This document shows, in pieces, positions 7,546 to 16,014 of a stretch of DNA of 56,499 nt; position 1 is the first letter of the stretch, and every line of letters begins with the position of its first letter. A program made the position numbers and the translations under genes. Source of the stretch: CAZMYM01 sp964620325 (GTDB lineage Bacteria; Bipolaricaulota; Bipolaricaulia; UBA7950; UBA9294); NCBI GenBank assembly GCA_964620325.1, contig CAZUIM010000016.1:1-56499 (forward strand). The letters are read 5' to 3'. Under the pieces are notes generated by a model. The model did not search any database. It saw nothing but the letters and a program-made list of their open reading frames with translations, and had not been told where the DNA came from.

Positions 7546-7779
7546 CTAGTCGATGATCTCGATGACGACTTCGCGATCGAACTGCGACGCGACCCCCTCG
7601 AGGAACGTCCGCACGGCGCCGATCGTCCGGCCGCCCTTGCCGAGGATCCTCCCGCGATCGTCCTTGGCGACGTGCAGGAAGAAGATGTCGACCTTCTCCG
7701 TCTCGATGCGATCGATCTTGAGGACATCGGGCTTCTCGATCAGCGACTGCACCAAGAACTCGCAGAGACGGTAGAGCAC
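7546..7779 (-). CDS. khpA: KH-domain RNA-binding protein KhpA (YlqC family)
   Basis: 77 residues, a single KH domain with the GxxG loop (GRILGKGGRTIGAVRTFL). In Firmicutes, KhpA pairs with KhpB/Jag; a Jag homologue is present here at 38951-39415. GTG start with GGGAGGT three bases upstream. It lies between rpsP and trmD, as in many bacteria. Confidence 0.94.
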   Translation of the reverse strand: MLYRLCEFLVQSLIEKPDVLKIDRIETEKVDIFFLHVAKDDRGRILGKGGRTIGAVRTFLEGVASQFDREVVIEIID

Positions 7780-7800
7780 GCGACCTCCCGGGATCCGGCC

Positions 7801-8340
7801 TTACGAACTAGCCTTCTCCTCGTCCGCTTCGTTCTCCTCGTCCTCCGTCTCTTCGCCTTCGGTCTCTTCGACGGCCACGTCCTCGGCGACCGGCTCGGAC
7901 TCTTCCTTTCCGGCCGTCTCGGGCGCGGACGTCTCCTCGTCGGCCTCGCCCGCGACGTCGGCCGACGCTTCTTCGGCCTCGACGGACTCCGGCTCGGACT
8001 CCGCCGTCTCAGCGGCGGCCTTCTTCGCCTTGGTCGAGGGCTTCAGCTCCTTCGCCTCGATCTCGATCGTCTCGCCGCGCTTCGCCGCGTCCCACGCGGC
8101 CATCACCCCGGAAATCGAGAGGAGATCGCGGGCCGCCTTCGTCGCCTTCGCTCCGTCGAGGAGCCACTTCAGTGCCGCGTCTCCGTCGATCTCGAGCGTC
8201 GACGGGTTCGTCTTCGGATCGTAGTGTCCGAGATCGGCGACGACCTTCGCGTCGCGCGGCTTCCGCCCGTCGAGGACCACCACGCGATACGACGGCTGCC
8301 CCCTCCGTCCGACCTTCTTCAACCGAATCTTCGCTGCCAT
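7801..8340 (-). CDS. rpsP: 30S ribosomal protein bS16 with long acidic tail
   Basis: 179 residues, about twice normal. Residues 1-95 are a typical S16 (MAAKIRLKKVGRRGQPSYRV, then LGHYDPKTNP and DGAKATKAARDLLS). Residues about 100-179 form a Glu/Ala/Ser-rich, strongly acidic low-complexity tail that must be disordered and would project from the small subunit. bL25 in this window also has an acidic tail. The reading frame is intact with a good Shine-Dalgarno, so the tail is translated. Confidence 0.96.
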   Translation of the reverse strand: MAAKIRLKKVGRRGQPSYRVVVLDGRKPRDAKVVADLGHYDPKTNPSTLEIDGDAALKWLLDGAKATKAARDLLSISGVMAAWDAAKRGETIEIEAKELKPSTKAKKAAAETAESEPESVEAEEASADVAGEADEETSAPETAGKEESEPVAEDVAVEETEGEETEDEENEADEEKASS

Positions 8341-8384
8341 ATCCTCACCTCAGTTTCGTTTGTCGCTTGCCAACCGGACGAATC

Positions 8385-9713
8385 TTACGGTGTCCGCAGC
8401 CAATCCGCCGGGAAGCGTCCCTTCCCGCGGCGCCCCCCCATCAGCTTGAGGGCCCGCTTGGCCTCGTCGAAACGCGAAAGAACGCGATTCACGTCCCGGA
8501 CCTTCGTCCCACTGCCCCGGGCGATCCGCTTCTTCCGACTTCCACCGATTATAGACGGCTGCGCCCGTTCCTGCAGCGTCATCGCGCGGAGGACGGCCAA
8601 GGTTCGCTTCATCTCGGAGTCGTCGACGTCGGCCGCCTGTCCCTTCAGCTTCCCCGCGCCCGGGAGGTGATCGAGAATCTGCGAGACCGGGCCGAGCTTC
8701 TGCATCTCCTCGAGCTGATCGAGGAAGTCCTGAAGCGTGAATCGATCCTTGCGAATCCGGTCGACCAGCGCTTCGGCCTTCTTCTGGTCGAGCTGCGCCT
8801 CGGCCTCTTCGATCAGCGACAGGACGTCGCCCATCCCGAGGATCCGATCGGCCATCCTCTCTGGATGGAACGGTTCGAGACGATCGATCTTCTCTCCGGT
8901 GCCGACGTAGACGACCGGCTTTCCGGTGACGTGACGGATCGAGAGGGCGGCGCCGCCCCGCGCATCTCCGTCGAGCTTCGCCAGCACGACGCCGGTCAGC
9001 CCGATCCGCTCGTCGAACGCCCTCGCGACGGCGGCCGACTCCTGTCCGGCCATCGCATCGACGACGAGAAGCGTCTCGTCCGGTTCGACCGCCGATGCGA
9101 TCCCGTCGAGTTCCGACATCATCTCGTCGTCGATCTGCAACCGCCCGGCGGTGTCGATGAGAACTAGGTCCCGCGCGTGCTCCTTCGCCCAATCGACTGC
9201 CGCCGCCGCGATTCTCGCCGGGACCGGATCGACGCGGGAGACGACGGGAATCCCGAGGTCTCGTCCGAGGAGTTCGAGCTGATCGATCGCCGCAGGCCGT
9301 CGGACGTCGCAGGCGACGAGGACCGGCTTCCGCCCCTGTTTCGCCAGAGCGGCCGCCAGCTTCGCCGTCGTCGTCGTCTTCCCCGATCCTTGCAGGCCGA
9401 CGAGGAGGACGACCGACGGACGGCGATCGAGGGTCAGGGGAACCCGTTCACGGCCCATCGCGTCGGCGAGGGCGTCGCGGACGATCTTCACCACCTGCTG
9501 TCCGGGTGTCAGACTCTCGAACACCTCGGCGCCGACGGCGCGCTCGCGGATCCGACCGACGAGATCCTTCACAACTTGGTAGTGAACGTCCGCCTCGAGG
9601 AGGGCGATCCGAATCTCGCGAAGGGCGGCCGAGACGTCGTCCTCGGAGAGTGTCCCCCGGCCGCGGAGCCTCGACAGGACGCCGGTCAGTCTCTCGGTCA
9701 GTGCATCGAACAT
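8385..9713 (-). CDS. ffh: Signal recognition particle protein Ffh
   Basis: 442 residues from MFDALTERL (ATG preceded by GAGAGGAG). N domain about 1-85; G domain with GLQGSGKTTTTAKLA (Walker A), DVRRPAAIDQL, LIDTAGR and LAKLDGDARGG; C-terminal M domain (LGPVSQILDHLPG) that binds 4.5S RNA and signal peptides. It targets ribosomes making membrane proteins to the FtsY receptor. It sits directly before rpsP, the common ffh-rpsP-trmD-rplS order. Confidence 0.98.
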   Translation of the reverse strand: MFDALTERLTGVLSRLRGRGTLSEDDVSAALREIRIALLEADVHYQVVKDLVGRIRERAVGAEVFESLTPGQQVVKIVRDALADAMGRERVPLTLDRRPSVVLLVGLQGSGKTTTTAKLAAALAKQGRKPVLVACDVRRPAAIDQLELLGRDLGIPVVSRVDPVPARIAAAAVDWAKEHARDLVLIDTAGRLQIDDEMMSELDGIASAVEPDETLLVVDAMAGQESAAVARAFDERIGLTGVVLAKLDGDARGGAALSIRHVTGKPVVYVGTGEKIDRLEPFHPERMADRILGMGDVLSLIEEAEAQLDQKKAEALVDRIRKDRFTLQDFLDQLEEMQKLGPVSQILDHLPGAGKLKGQAADVDDSEMKRTLAVLRAMTLQERAQPSIIGGSRKKRIARGSGTKVRDVNRVLSRFDEAKRALKLMGGRRGKGRFPADWLRTP

Positions 9714-9745
9714 GCGCTCTCCTCTCTCGCCACCGCCGGCGTCCG

Positions 9746-11092
9746 CTAGTCCTGATCCGTCATGTGGTCGACGAAGCCGGACGTCGTCTCGCCTCGGCGG
9801 AAGGCCGGGTCGTCGACGAGCTCGCGAAGGAACGCGGCCGTCGTCGTGATCCCCGAGACCCTGAATCGCTCCAGCGCGCTCAACATGCGAACGCGAGCCT
9901 CTTCCCGCTCCCGTCCCCACGTGATCACCTTGGCGAGGAGCGAGTCGTAGTGCGGTGAGACGATCATTCCGTCGAACAACGCTGTGTCGACGCGGACTCC
10001 GTTCCCTCCGGGAAGCTCGTGGATGTCGACCGTCCCGGAAGACGGGGAGAATCCGCGACGCGGGTCTTCGGCGGTCACCCGACACTCGATCGCGTGCCCG
10101 CGAAGCTCGATCTCGTTCTGTTTCCACCGCAACGGCTCCCCCGCCGCGACCCTGATTTGCTCCACGATCAGGTTCGTCCCGGTCACCGTCTCGGTCACCG
10201 AATGCTCGACCTGGATCCTCGCGTTGAACTCGAGGAACGAGAACGCCCCGTCGGCGTCGACCAAGAACTCGACCGTCCCGGCGTTCCGATATCCGGTCGC
10301 CGCCGCCGCCTCGACCGCCGCCTCGCACAGGCGACGACGGAGCGTCGGATCGAGGTGAGGCGCGGGAGACTCCTCGATCAGCTTCTGGTGGCGCCGCTGA
10401 ATCGAGCAGTCTCGCTCCCCAAGGTGGACGATCGATCCTGCGGCGTCGGCGAACACCTGAACCTCCACGTGGCGGGGGACCTCGACCGCCTTCTCCAGGT
10501 AGAGGCTGCCGTCCCCGGTCGCCGCCTTGGCCTCCGCTCCGGCGGCCGCGACGAGGCCGACGAGCTCGTCGGAAGAGCCGACGTACCGCATCCCTCGCCC
10601 GCCGCCGCCGAAGACCGACTTGACGAGCAGCGGATAGCCGATCGACTCCGCCGTCTCGAGGAGACGATCCGGCGCTTCGGGGACCGGAGCCCCAGGCAGG
10701 ATCGGGACGCCGGCCCGACCGACCGTCTCACGCGCAGCGACCTTGTCGCCGACGAGGCGCATCGTATCACTCGACGGGCCGATGAAGACCAGATCGTGTC
10801 CCTCACAGACCTCGACGAAGTGAGGATTCTCGGCGAGAAAGCCGTACCCCGGATGGATCGCCTCGGCACCGGTCAGCTCGACGGCGCTGATGATCGAGGC
10901 GACGTTCAGGTAGCTCTTCGCCGGGGCCGCCGGACCGATGCAGACGGCGGCGTCGGCCATCCGAAGGTACGGCATTTCGGTGTCCGCCTCCGAATAGACC
11001 GCGATCGAGCGCAGGCCGAGTTCACGACAGGCCTCGATGACACGAAGGGCGATCTCGCCGCGATTGGCGACGAGGACCGTCTCGAACGTCAT
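9746..11092 (-). CDS. accC: Biotin carboxylase, acetyl-CoA carboxylase subunit
   Basis: 448 residues. Carboxylates biotin on AccB using ATP and bicarbonate. ATP-grasp fold: LVANRGEIALRVIEACRELG, EAIHPGYGFLAEN, GGGGRGMR, LGERDCSIQRRHQKLIEE. Two deviations from the usual signatures: KSVFGGGGRGMR (normally KAAAGGGG) and FLEFNARIQVEHSVTE (normally EMNTRIQVEHPVTE). The Arg, Gln, Val and Glu that act in catalysis are kept, so activity is expected. Overlaps accB by 4 bases (ATGA). No carboxyltransferase genes lie in the window. Confidence 0.95.
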   Translation of the reverse strand: MTFETVLVANRGEIALRVIEACRELGLRSIAVYSEADTEMPYLRMADAAVCIGPAAPAKSYLNVASIISAVELTGAEAIHPGYGFLAENPHFVEVCEGHDLVFIGPSSDTMRLVGDKVAARETVGRAGVPILPGAPVPEAPDRLLETAESIGYPLLVKSVFGGGGRGMRYVGSSDELVGLVAAAGAEAKAATGDGSLYLEKAVEVPRHVEVQVFADAAGSIVHLGERDCSIQRRHQKLIEESPAPHLDPTLRRRLCEAAVEAAAATGYRNAGTVEFLVDADGAFSFLEFNARIQVEHSVTETVTGTNLIVEQIRVAAGEPLRWKQNEIELRGHAIECRVTAEDPRRGFSPSSGTVDIHELPGGNGVRVDTALFDGMIVSPHYDSLLAKVITWGREREEARVRMLSALERFRVSGITTTAAFLRELVDDPAFRRGETTSGFVDHMTDQD

Positions 11093-11502
11093 AGGCGCTC
11101 GAAGACGAGGAGCGCCTGCCCGTATTCGACCGGCGTCCCGTCCTCGACGAGGAACCGCCGAAGGCGCCCCGCCTCCTCGGCGTGGACCTCGTTCATCACC
11201 TTCATCGCCTCGATGACCCCGACGACGTCGCCCGGTTGGACGATGTCTCCCGGGGCGACGAACGGGTCGTCTTCCGGGCTCGGCCGCGTGTGGAAGGTCC
11301 CGACCAGCGGTGCGGGGAGGGTGAAGGATCCGTCCTCCTCTTCGATGCCGGCCGGAGGCCTCCGCCTCTCGGTCGGTCCGCCGACGACGTCCGGAGGGGC
11401 CTGACGGACAGTGATCCGCTCGTCCCCCTCGCAGACGGTGATCTCGGTCAACTCCTCCTGTTTGAGGAGCCGGATGAGCTCCCGCAGCTGCTCCTCGTTC
11501 AC
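11089..11502 (-). CDS. accB: Biotin carboxyl carrier protein
   Basis: 137 residues. The N-terminal helix (MNEEQLRELIRLLKQ), a Pro-rich linker and a lipoyl/biotinyl domain with VIEAMKVMNEV, whose Lys carries biotin, identify AccB. GTG start with AAGGAGGGG four bases upstream. First gene of the minus-strand run; TACAAT at 11526-11531 is the likely -10. Confidence 0.97.
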   Translation of the reverse strand: MNEEQLRELIRLLKQEELTEITVCEGDERITVRQAPPDVVGGPTERRRPPAGIEEEDGSFTLPAPLVGTFHTRPSPEDDPFVAPGDIVQPGDVVGVIEAMKVMNEVHAEEAGRLRRFLVEDGTPVEYGQALLVFERL

Positions 11503-11525
11503 CGAACCCCTCCTTGCGCGTTCAG

Positions 11526-11531
11526 ATTGTA
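11526..11531 (-). promoter_or_regulatory. Candidate -10 box for accB operon
   Basis: TACAAT on the minus strand, 23 bases before the accB GTG. The -35 is weak. It is divergent from the promoter at 11567-11595. Confidence 0.4.
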
Positions 11532-11566
11532 CCGTCGAGAAGGGCGAAGACCAGAACGAAGCGGCC

Positions 11567-11595
11567 TTGCACCGCCGGAATCCCGGCCCTATTAT
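11567..11595 (+). promoter_or_regulatory. Sigma70-type promoter of the CNNM/CBS gene
   Basis: TTGCAC (11567-11572), 17 bp, TATTAT (11590-11595). Transcription should start near 11602, leaving a leader of about 19 bases before the GTG at 11621. Confidence 0.7.
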
Positions 11596-11620
11596 TGCCG
11601 CCGTGAGGTGAACTGAGACT

Positions 11621-12907
11621 GTGTCGTTAGGCGCACAACTGGCGCTCCTTCTTCTCCTAATCGTTCTTTCCGCCTATTTCTCGAGCGCAGAGACGGCCGT
11701 GACGTCTCTCGCCAGAGGCCGACTGCGCTATCTGGTCAATGCGCACGAGAGGAAGCGGCGTGGCCTGATGCACCTGCTGAACGAACCGAACGATCTGATC
11801 ACCGCCCTTCTCGTCCTCAACAACCTGACCAACGTCATGGCGAGTTCGTTGATGACGCTGATCGTCATCACCGTCCTCCCGTCGCTCGCCGACTACCAGA
11901 AGGGGCTGATCGCGACCGCCGTGATGACGGTCTCCCTCCTGATCTTCAGCGAGATCACCCCGAAGAACTTCGCCAAACACAATCCGGAGCGGTTCACGCT
12001 GGCGACGGTCAACCAGATCTACGCGATGACCCGCGTTCTCCATCCGGCGATCCTCGTCTTCCGGGGGATCGCACGGGGGATCGGACGGCTGTTCGGCGTC
12101 GACCTGTCGGAGCAGGAGCCGTTCGAGGTGAGCGACGAGCAGATCGAAACACTCCTCGACGCGAGCGAGGAGCGCGGCCTCCTCGACGAGGCCGACGGAG
12201 AGATGATCCGCCGGATCCTCTCGTTCGACGAGATGACGGCCGAGCAGGTGATGGTCCCGCGCACCGACGTCCAGGCGATCGAGATCGGAACCGCCATCGC
12301 CGACGCCCGCGAGACTGTGACCAAGGACGGGCACTCCCGCTTCCCCGTCTACGCCGACGTGCCGGACAACGTGATCGGGACGCTCTACGCGAAGGACCTG
12401 ATCGCCTGCGATCCGAGCGATCCCGCGATGACCCTCCGCAAGCTCCTCCGCCCGGCCTACTACGCACCGACGACGCAGCCGATCAACGTCCTCCTGCGGG
12501 AGTTCCAGCGACAGAAGGTCCACATGGCGGTCGTCATCGACGAATTCGGTGGGATGGCCGGCATCGTGACGCTGGAGGACATCCTCGAGGAGATCGTGGG
12601 CGAGATCGAGGACGAGTACGACCAGCCGGCCGCCCTGGTCAAACGCCTGTCGACCGACGAAGCCGTGATCGCCGGAGACACCGCCGTTCACGACCTGAAC
12701 CGGACGATGGACATCGAGCTTCCCGAGGACGAAGGGGTCACCGTGAACGGCCTGATCCAGCACCGTCTCGGGACGATGGCGAAGGCCGGCGACCGCGTCG
12801 ACGTCGGCGCCGTCGCGTTCATCGTCGAGCGAGCGACCGACAAGGAGATCACCTCCGTCCGCGTCATCGTCGACCGGAGGCCGGAGGACGAGGAGTCCTC
12901 CGACTGA
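11621..12907 (+). CDS. CNNM/CorC-family transmembrane protein with CBS pair (HlyC-like)
   Basis: 428 residues. DUF21/CNNM membrane domain about 1-190 with several hydrophobic helices (LALLLLLIVLSAYFSSAETA; SEITPKNFAKHNPERF is the conserved acidic turn), a CBS pair about 205-330 (MVPRTDVQAIE, KVHMAVVIDEFGGMAGIVT) and a C-terminal CorC_HlyC transporter-associated domain. The family is linked to magnesium/cobalt transport; older annotations say hemolysin. GTG start. The M1-like peptidase follows 29 bases later and is probably co-transcribed. Confidence 0.93.
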   Translation: MSLGAQLALLLLLIVLSAYFSSAETAVTSLARGRLRYLVNAHERKRRGLMHLLNEPNDLITALLVLNNLTNVMASSLMTLIVITVLPSLADYQKGLIATAVMTVSLLIFSEITPKNFAKHNPERFTLATVNQIYAMTRVLHPAILVFRGIARGIGRLFGVDLSEQEPFEVSDEQIETLLDASEERGLLDEADGEMIRRILSFDEMTAEQVMVPRTDVQAIEIGTAIADARETVTKDGHSRFPVYADVPDNVIGTLYAKDLIACDPSDPAMTLRKLLRPAYYAPTTQPINVLLREFQRQKVHMAVVIDEFGGMAGIVTLEDILEEIVGEIEDEYDQPAALVKRLSTDEAVIAGDTAVHDLNRTMDIELPEDEGVTVNGLIQHRLGTMAKAGDRVDVGAVAFIVERATDKEITSVRVIVDRRPEDEESSD

Positions 12908-12936
12908 TCGATCGCAAGTCCCTAAGGAGCTTCCGC

Positions 12937-15630
12937 ATGACAACGCGATCTCTCGCCGTCCTACTGGCCCTCCTGCTCGCCGGCGCCGCCTCGGCGGCGG
13001 CCGACGTGCCGCAACAGACACTCGATGTTCGCTACGATCCGATCGAACGAACGATCCACGGGACGCTCGAGGTCGTCCTCCCCGACGCGCCGCCGACGGT
13101 CTACTTCGCGCTGATCCCGAACCTCTATCGCGAACCGAACCCGTATCTGTCGGATCGCAGCCTCGACGCGACCTACCCGTTCGGCTTCGAGGCCGGCGGA
13201 ATCGACATCGAGTCGGTCGACCTCGCGCAGAGTCCGAGTCGGACGTCGCTCTCGGCCCGGCTCCTGTCCCTCCCTCCGACCCTCCAGACCTACTCCCTCG
13301 AGGAGTCGGTCCTCGCCGTCGATCTCCCGTCGATCGGGGACCGTACGACGATCCGGATCGGATTCACGACGTCGGCACCGCGGACGTCGTCCGGCGACGA
13401 CGGGGTGACCGACGGCGTCCTGACGTGGCGGTTCGGCTGGTATCCCCTCCTTCTCGAGGATCCGGCCGAGATCGTCGAAGGGCCCGAGGCGATCGCGTAC
13501 GGCGACGAGCGCAGCTTCCCGTTCGCCCTCCCGTGGGCCGAACTGGAGGCGACGGTCACCGCGCCATCCGACCTTCGCTTCCTCTCGGGGGCCGATCGGG
13601 TCGCCTCGATCTCGACCGACGAGGAGGAAGACGAGGTGCACGCCGTCGAGTTCGTCGGCCCGACCCGCTCGTTCGCGATCTCGCTCGGGGAGGGGTACGA
13701 GGAGTATCTCCTCGACGGACCGATCCCGATCGTCGTCGCGACCTTCGACGGGCACGATGAGGAGGCGCGCCTCTACGCGACGTACGCGCGCGATGTCCTC
13801 TCGGCCTACGAGTCGCGGTTCGGTCCCTATCCGCGAGAGCGCCTGACGATCGTCGAAAGCCCGACTCGCGGCGGCTCGGCGTTCGCCGCCGACGGGATCG
13901 TTTGGATGTCGAGCCTGTTCTTTACCCATCGAAACGTTCCGATCGCCGGTGTACTGAATCGATTCGCCGAGTATGTCCTGGCCCACGAGATCGCCCATCA
14001 GTGGTTCGGGCTCGGGGTCGACCTCGACACCGACGCGTGGCTCTCCGAAGGGTTGGCGCAGTACGCGTCGATCAGCCACTTCGAGAACCGATACGGTCCG
14101 ACCGACGGGAACCTGTTCGAGGTCGTCGCTCCGGGGCTGCTCGAGGACCTGGTCGACAGCCAGTTCGGCTTCTACAACCTACGCGAGCACCAGACGGAGC
14201 TGCCGTACTTGTTCGCCGTCTGGTCCGACTTCGACGAAGCAATCGTCAAGCCGCTGCGCGATGTCGAGTTCGCCAACGAGAATGTCACCCGGCTCTACGA
14301 CAAGGGCTACCTCGTCGCTCGGACGATCGCCGCGTGGGTCGGAGAAGAGACGTTCGATCGCGCTCTGCAATCGGCGTTCGGAACCGAGCGGGGTCGCCGC
14401 ATCGACGCCGCCGCCTTCCAACGGATCCTCGAACAGGAATCCGGCCGTTCGCTCGACGAGGTCTTCACCGCCTGGGTCTTTGGAGACGCGCGCGTCGACT
14501 ACACGATCGAGATCACTGCGCGTCGCCGGTCCGAGGCCGGCCACGAGACGACGGCCGTCGTCCGGCGGGACGGCGGGATCCCCCAGCCGGTCGAGGTGGA
14601 GGCGACGCTCGCCTCCGGCGCGACGGCCCGCCAGACGTGGGACGGGGAAGAGACCGAGGCGACCCTCGTCTTCCGCACCCCATCGCCGGTCTCACGGGTC
14701 ACCGTCGATCCCGATCATCGCCTTCCCGACGAAGATCGCCTGAACAACAACGATCCGGTCAAGATTGTCACCGCCGTCAATCGCGCCATCCTTCCCCTCG
14801 ACGCGTACGTGATTTCGCCGAGTCCGACGACCGGCGGCTTCAGCTTCTCGTGGCTCGATCGATTCCGCGTCAGCGTCCGAGAGAACTCGGTGTCGATCGC
14901 CGTCAACGAGGGACGCAATCACAGCCTCTCGGGGGCGGTGTCGGTGGCGGAGAATCGTCTGACCGGTCAGCTCGCCTACACGTACACGACCTACGGCACC
15001 TTCGAGACCGGTTCGCCCGCGACGTACTGGGCGCCGGACGTGGAACTGACCGCGACCGTGCGGCGACTGCTCGACGGCGAGGACCCGCTCTGGACCTTCA
15101 GTCTGTCCGCTCTCGATCTCCCGTCGATCGGCGATTCGCAGGCCGCCGCGGTGGGGGTCGACATCGCAGACGGCGGCGCGGTGAGGTTGTCGATCCAAGC
15201 GTTCGACGAGATCCGCCTGGTTCCGAACCTCTACCTGCAAGGAGTCGGAATGCTCGGCTTCGGCGGCGGCGACCTGCCCGCCCCGATGAAGTTCACCTTC
15301 GACGAGCTGCGATCCCTTCCGCTCGATCCGACGAACAACAAGCTGTCCGGCTCGATCTCGATCACGCTCGACACGGTGGAGGAACCGTACAACCTGCTGA
15401 ATCTCGCCATGGTCGACGGACGCCGGACGCGCCTGTTCCTGGCGGGAGGTCTCGGTTGGACAAGCCTTCGGGAGTTCGGTACAACCAGCCCGAGCGTGGA
15501 GGCCGGAATCGAGCAGACGCTCAAGCTCTCCACCCTCGGCGGGCTCGTTCCGTTCGAGGTGCGACTGGCGATCTCCACGCCGGTGATCGGGTCGGGCGGG
15601 ACGGTCCTCTACGTCGGAATCTCGCTCTAG
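12937..15630 (+). CDS. M1-like metallopeptidase with beta-rich C-terminal domain
   Basis: 897 residues. Signal peptide 1-22. The catalytic domain has HEIAHQWFG (H350, E351, H354) and WLSEGLAQY (E371), the zinc site and third ligand of gluzincin M1 peptidases; the spacing from the second His to the Glu is two residues shorter than in aminopeptidase N. The GAMEN exopeptidase motif is absent (RGGSAFAADGIVW there), so aminopeptidase activity is doubtful. Residues about 600-897 are beta-rich and end TVLYVGISL, looking like an outer-membrane barrel or surface domain. AAGGAG seven bases before the ATG. An envelope-anchored protease is inferred. Confidence 0.85.
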   Translation: MTTRSLAVLLALLLAGAASAAADVPQQTLDVRYDPIERTIHGTLEVVLPDAPPTVYFALIPNLYREPNPYLSDRSLDATYPFGFEAGGIDIESVDLAQSPSRTSLSARLLSLPPTLQTYSLEESVLAVDLPSIGDRTTIRIGFTTSAPRTSSGDDGVTDGVLTWRFGWYPLLLEDPAEIVEGPEAIAYGDERSFPFALPWAELEATVTAPSDLRFLSGADRVASISTDEEEDEVHAVEFVGPTRSFAISLGEGYEEYLLDGPIPIVVATFDGHDEEARLYATYARDVLSAYESRFGPYPRERLTIVESPTRGGSAFAADGIVWMSSLFFTHRNVPIAGVLNRFAEYVLAHEIAHQWFGLGVDLDTDAWLSEGLAQYASISHFENRYGPTDGNLFEVVAPGLLEDLVDSQFGFYNLREHQTELPYLFAVWSDFDEAIVKPLRDVEFANENVTRLYDKGYLVARTIAAWVGEETFDRALQSAFGTERGRRIDAAAFQRILEQESGRSLDEVFTAWVFGDARVDYTIEITARRRSEAGHETTAVVRRDGGIPQPVEVEATLASGATARQTWDGEETEATLVFRTPSPVSRVTVDPDHRLPDEDRLNNNDPVKIVTAVNRAILPLDAYVISPSPTTGGFSFSWLDRFRVSVRENSVSIAVNEGRNHSLSGAVSVAENRLTGQLAYTYTTYGTFETGSPATYWAPDVELTATVRRLLDGEDPLWTFSLSALDLPSIGDSQAAAVGVDIADGGAVRLSIQAFDEIRLVPNLYLQGVGMLGFGGGDLPAPMKFTFDELRSLPLDPTNNKLSGSISITLDTVEEPYNLLNLAMVDGRRTRLFLAGGLGWTSLREFGTTSPSVEAGIEQTLKLSTLGGLVPFEVRLAISTPVIGSGGTVLYVGISL

Positions 15631-15652
15631 CTCGATGCGAAGGGGTCAGTCG

Positions 15653-15745
15653 ATGAAGGTTCCATGCCGTTGGGGCGCCGTCTTCGACGGCGGACTCGCC
15701 CTTCCTGCAGACAGCGCGGACGGGGACGAAGGAGCTATCGGATGA
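15653..15745 (+). CDS. Short ORF starting with PheT's N-terminus (mini-cistron 1)
   Basis: A 30-codon ORF. It begins MKVPCRW, the same seven residues as PheT, then GAVFDGGLALPADS and ADGDEGAIG. GAAGGGG lies eight bases before the ATG. Its TGA overlaps the ATG of mini-cistron 2 (ATGA). It probably arose by duplication of the pheT 5' end. Whether it is translated or selected is unknown. Confidence 0.4.
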   Translation: MKVPCRWGAVFDGGLALPADSADGDEGAIG

Positions 15746-15984
15746 AGGTTCCATGCCGCTGGGGCGCCGTCTTCGACGGCGGATTCGCCCTTCCTGCAGA
15801 CAGCAAGGTTCCATGCCGCTGGGGCGCCGTCTTCGACGGCGGACTCGCCCTTCCTGCAGACAGCAAGGTTCCATGCTGCTGGGGCGCCGTCTTCGACGGC
15901 GGATTCGCACTTCCTGCAGACAGCAAGGTTCCACGCCGTTGGGGCGCCGTCTTCGACGGCGGACTCGCCCTTCCTGCAGACAGC
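15656..15984. repeat. Five 60-bp hairpin repeats before pheT, with 29-bp RBS spacers
   Basis: Units at 15656-15715, 15745-15804, 15805-15864, 15865-15924 and 15925-15984. Each starts with codons 2-7 of pheT (AAGGTTCCATGCCGCTGG), followed by about 41 bp containing a perfect CGCCGTC-TTC-GACGGCG hairpin and ending TTCCTGCAGACAGC. A 29-bp segment carrying GAAGGAGCTATCGGATG (Shine-Dalgarno and ATG) occurs after unit 1 and again after unit 5, where it starts the real pheT. Units differ by a few substitutions. There are no unique spacers, so this is not a CRISPR array. Confidence 0.95.
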
Positions 15985-16014
15985 GCGGACGGGGACGAAG
16001 GAGCTATCGGATGA
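15742..16014 (+). CDS. Repeat-encoded ORF starting with PheT's N-terminus (mini-cistron 2)
   Basis: A 90-codon ORF: Met, four 20-residue repeats (KVPCRWGAVFDGGFALPADS and variants with CCW, RRW or GL) and a tail ADGDEGAIG. Its ribosome-binding site GAAGGAG is the same sequence that serves pheT. Its TGA overlaps the pheT ATG (ATGA), so translation would be coupled to pheT. Unit differences include non-synonymous changes, which argues against strong protein selection. Confidence 0.4.
   Translation: MKVPCRWGAVFDGGFALPADSKVPCRWGAVFDGGLALPADSKVPCCWGAVFDGGFALPADSKVPRRWGAVFDGGLALPADSADGDEGAIG

Noticed and set aside
15656..15984. CRISPR array
   Set aside because: The repeats are contiguous 60-bp units without unique spacers, no cas genes are near, and the units contain the pheT start.
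15753..16010. N-terminal extension of PheT through the repeats
   Set aside because: The frame is open, but the family start (MKVxxRW) and a Shine-Dalgarno place the start at 16011.
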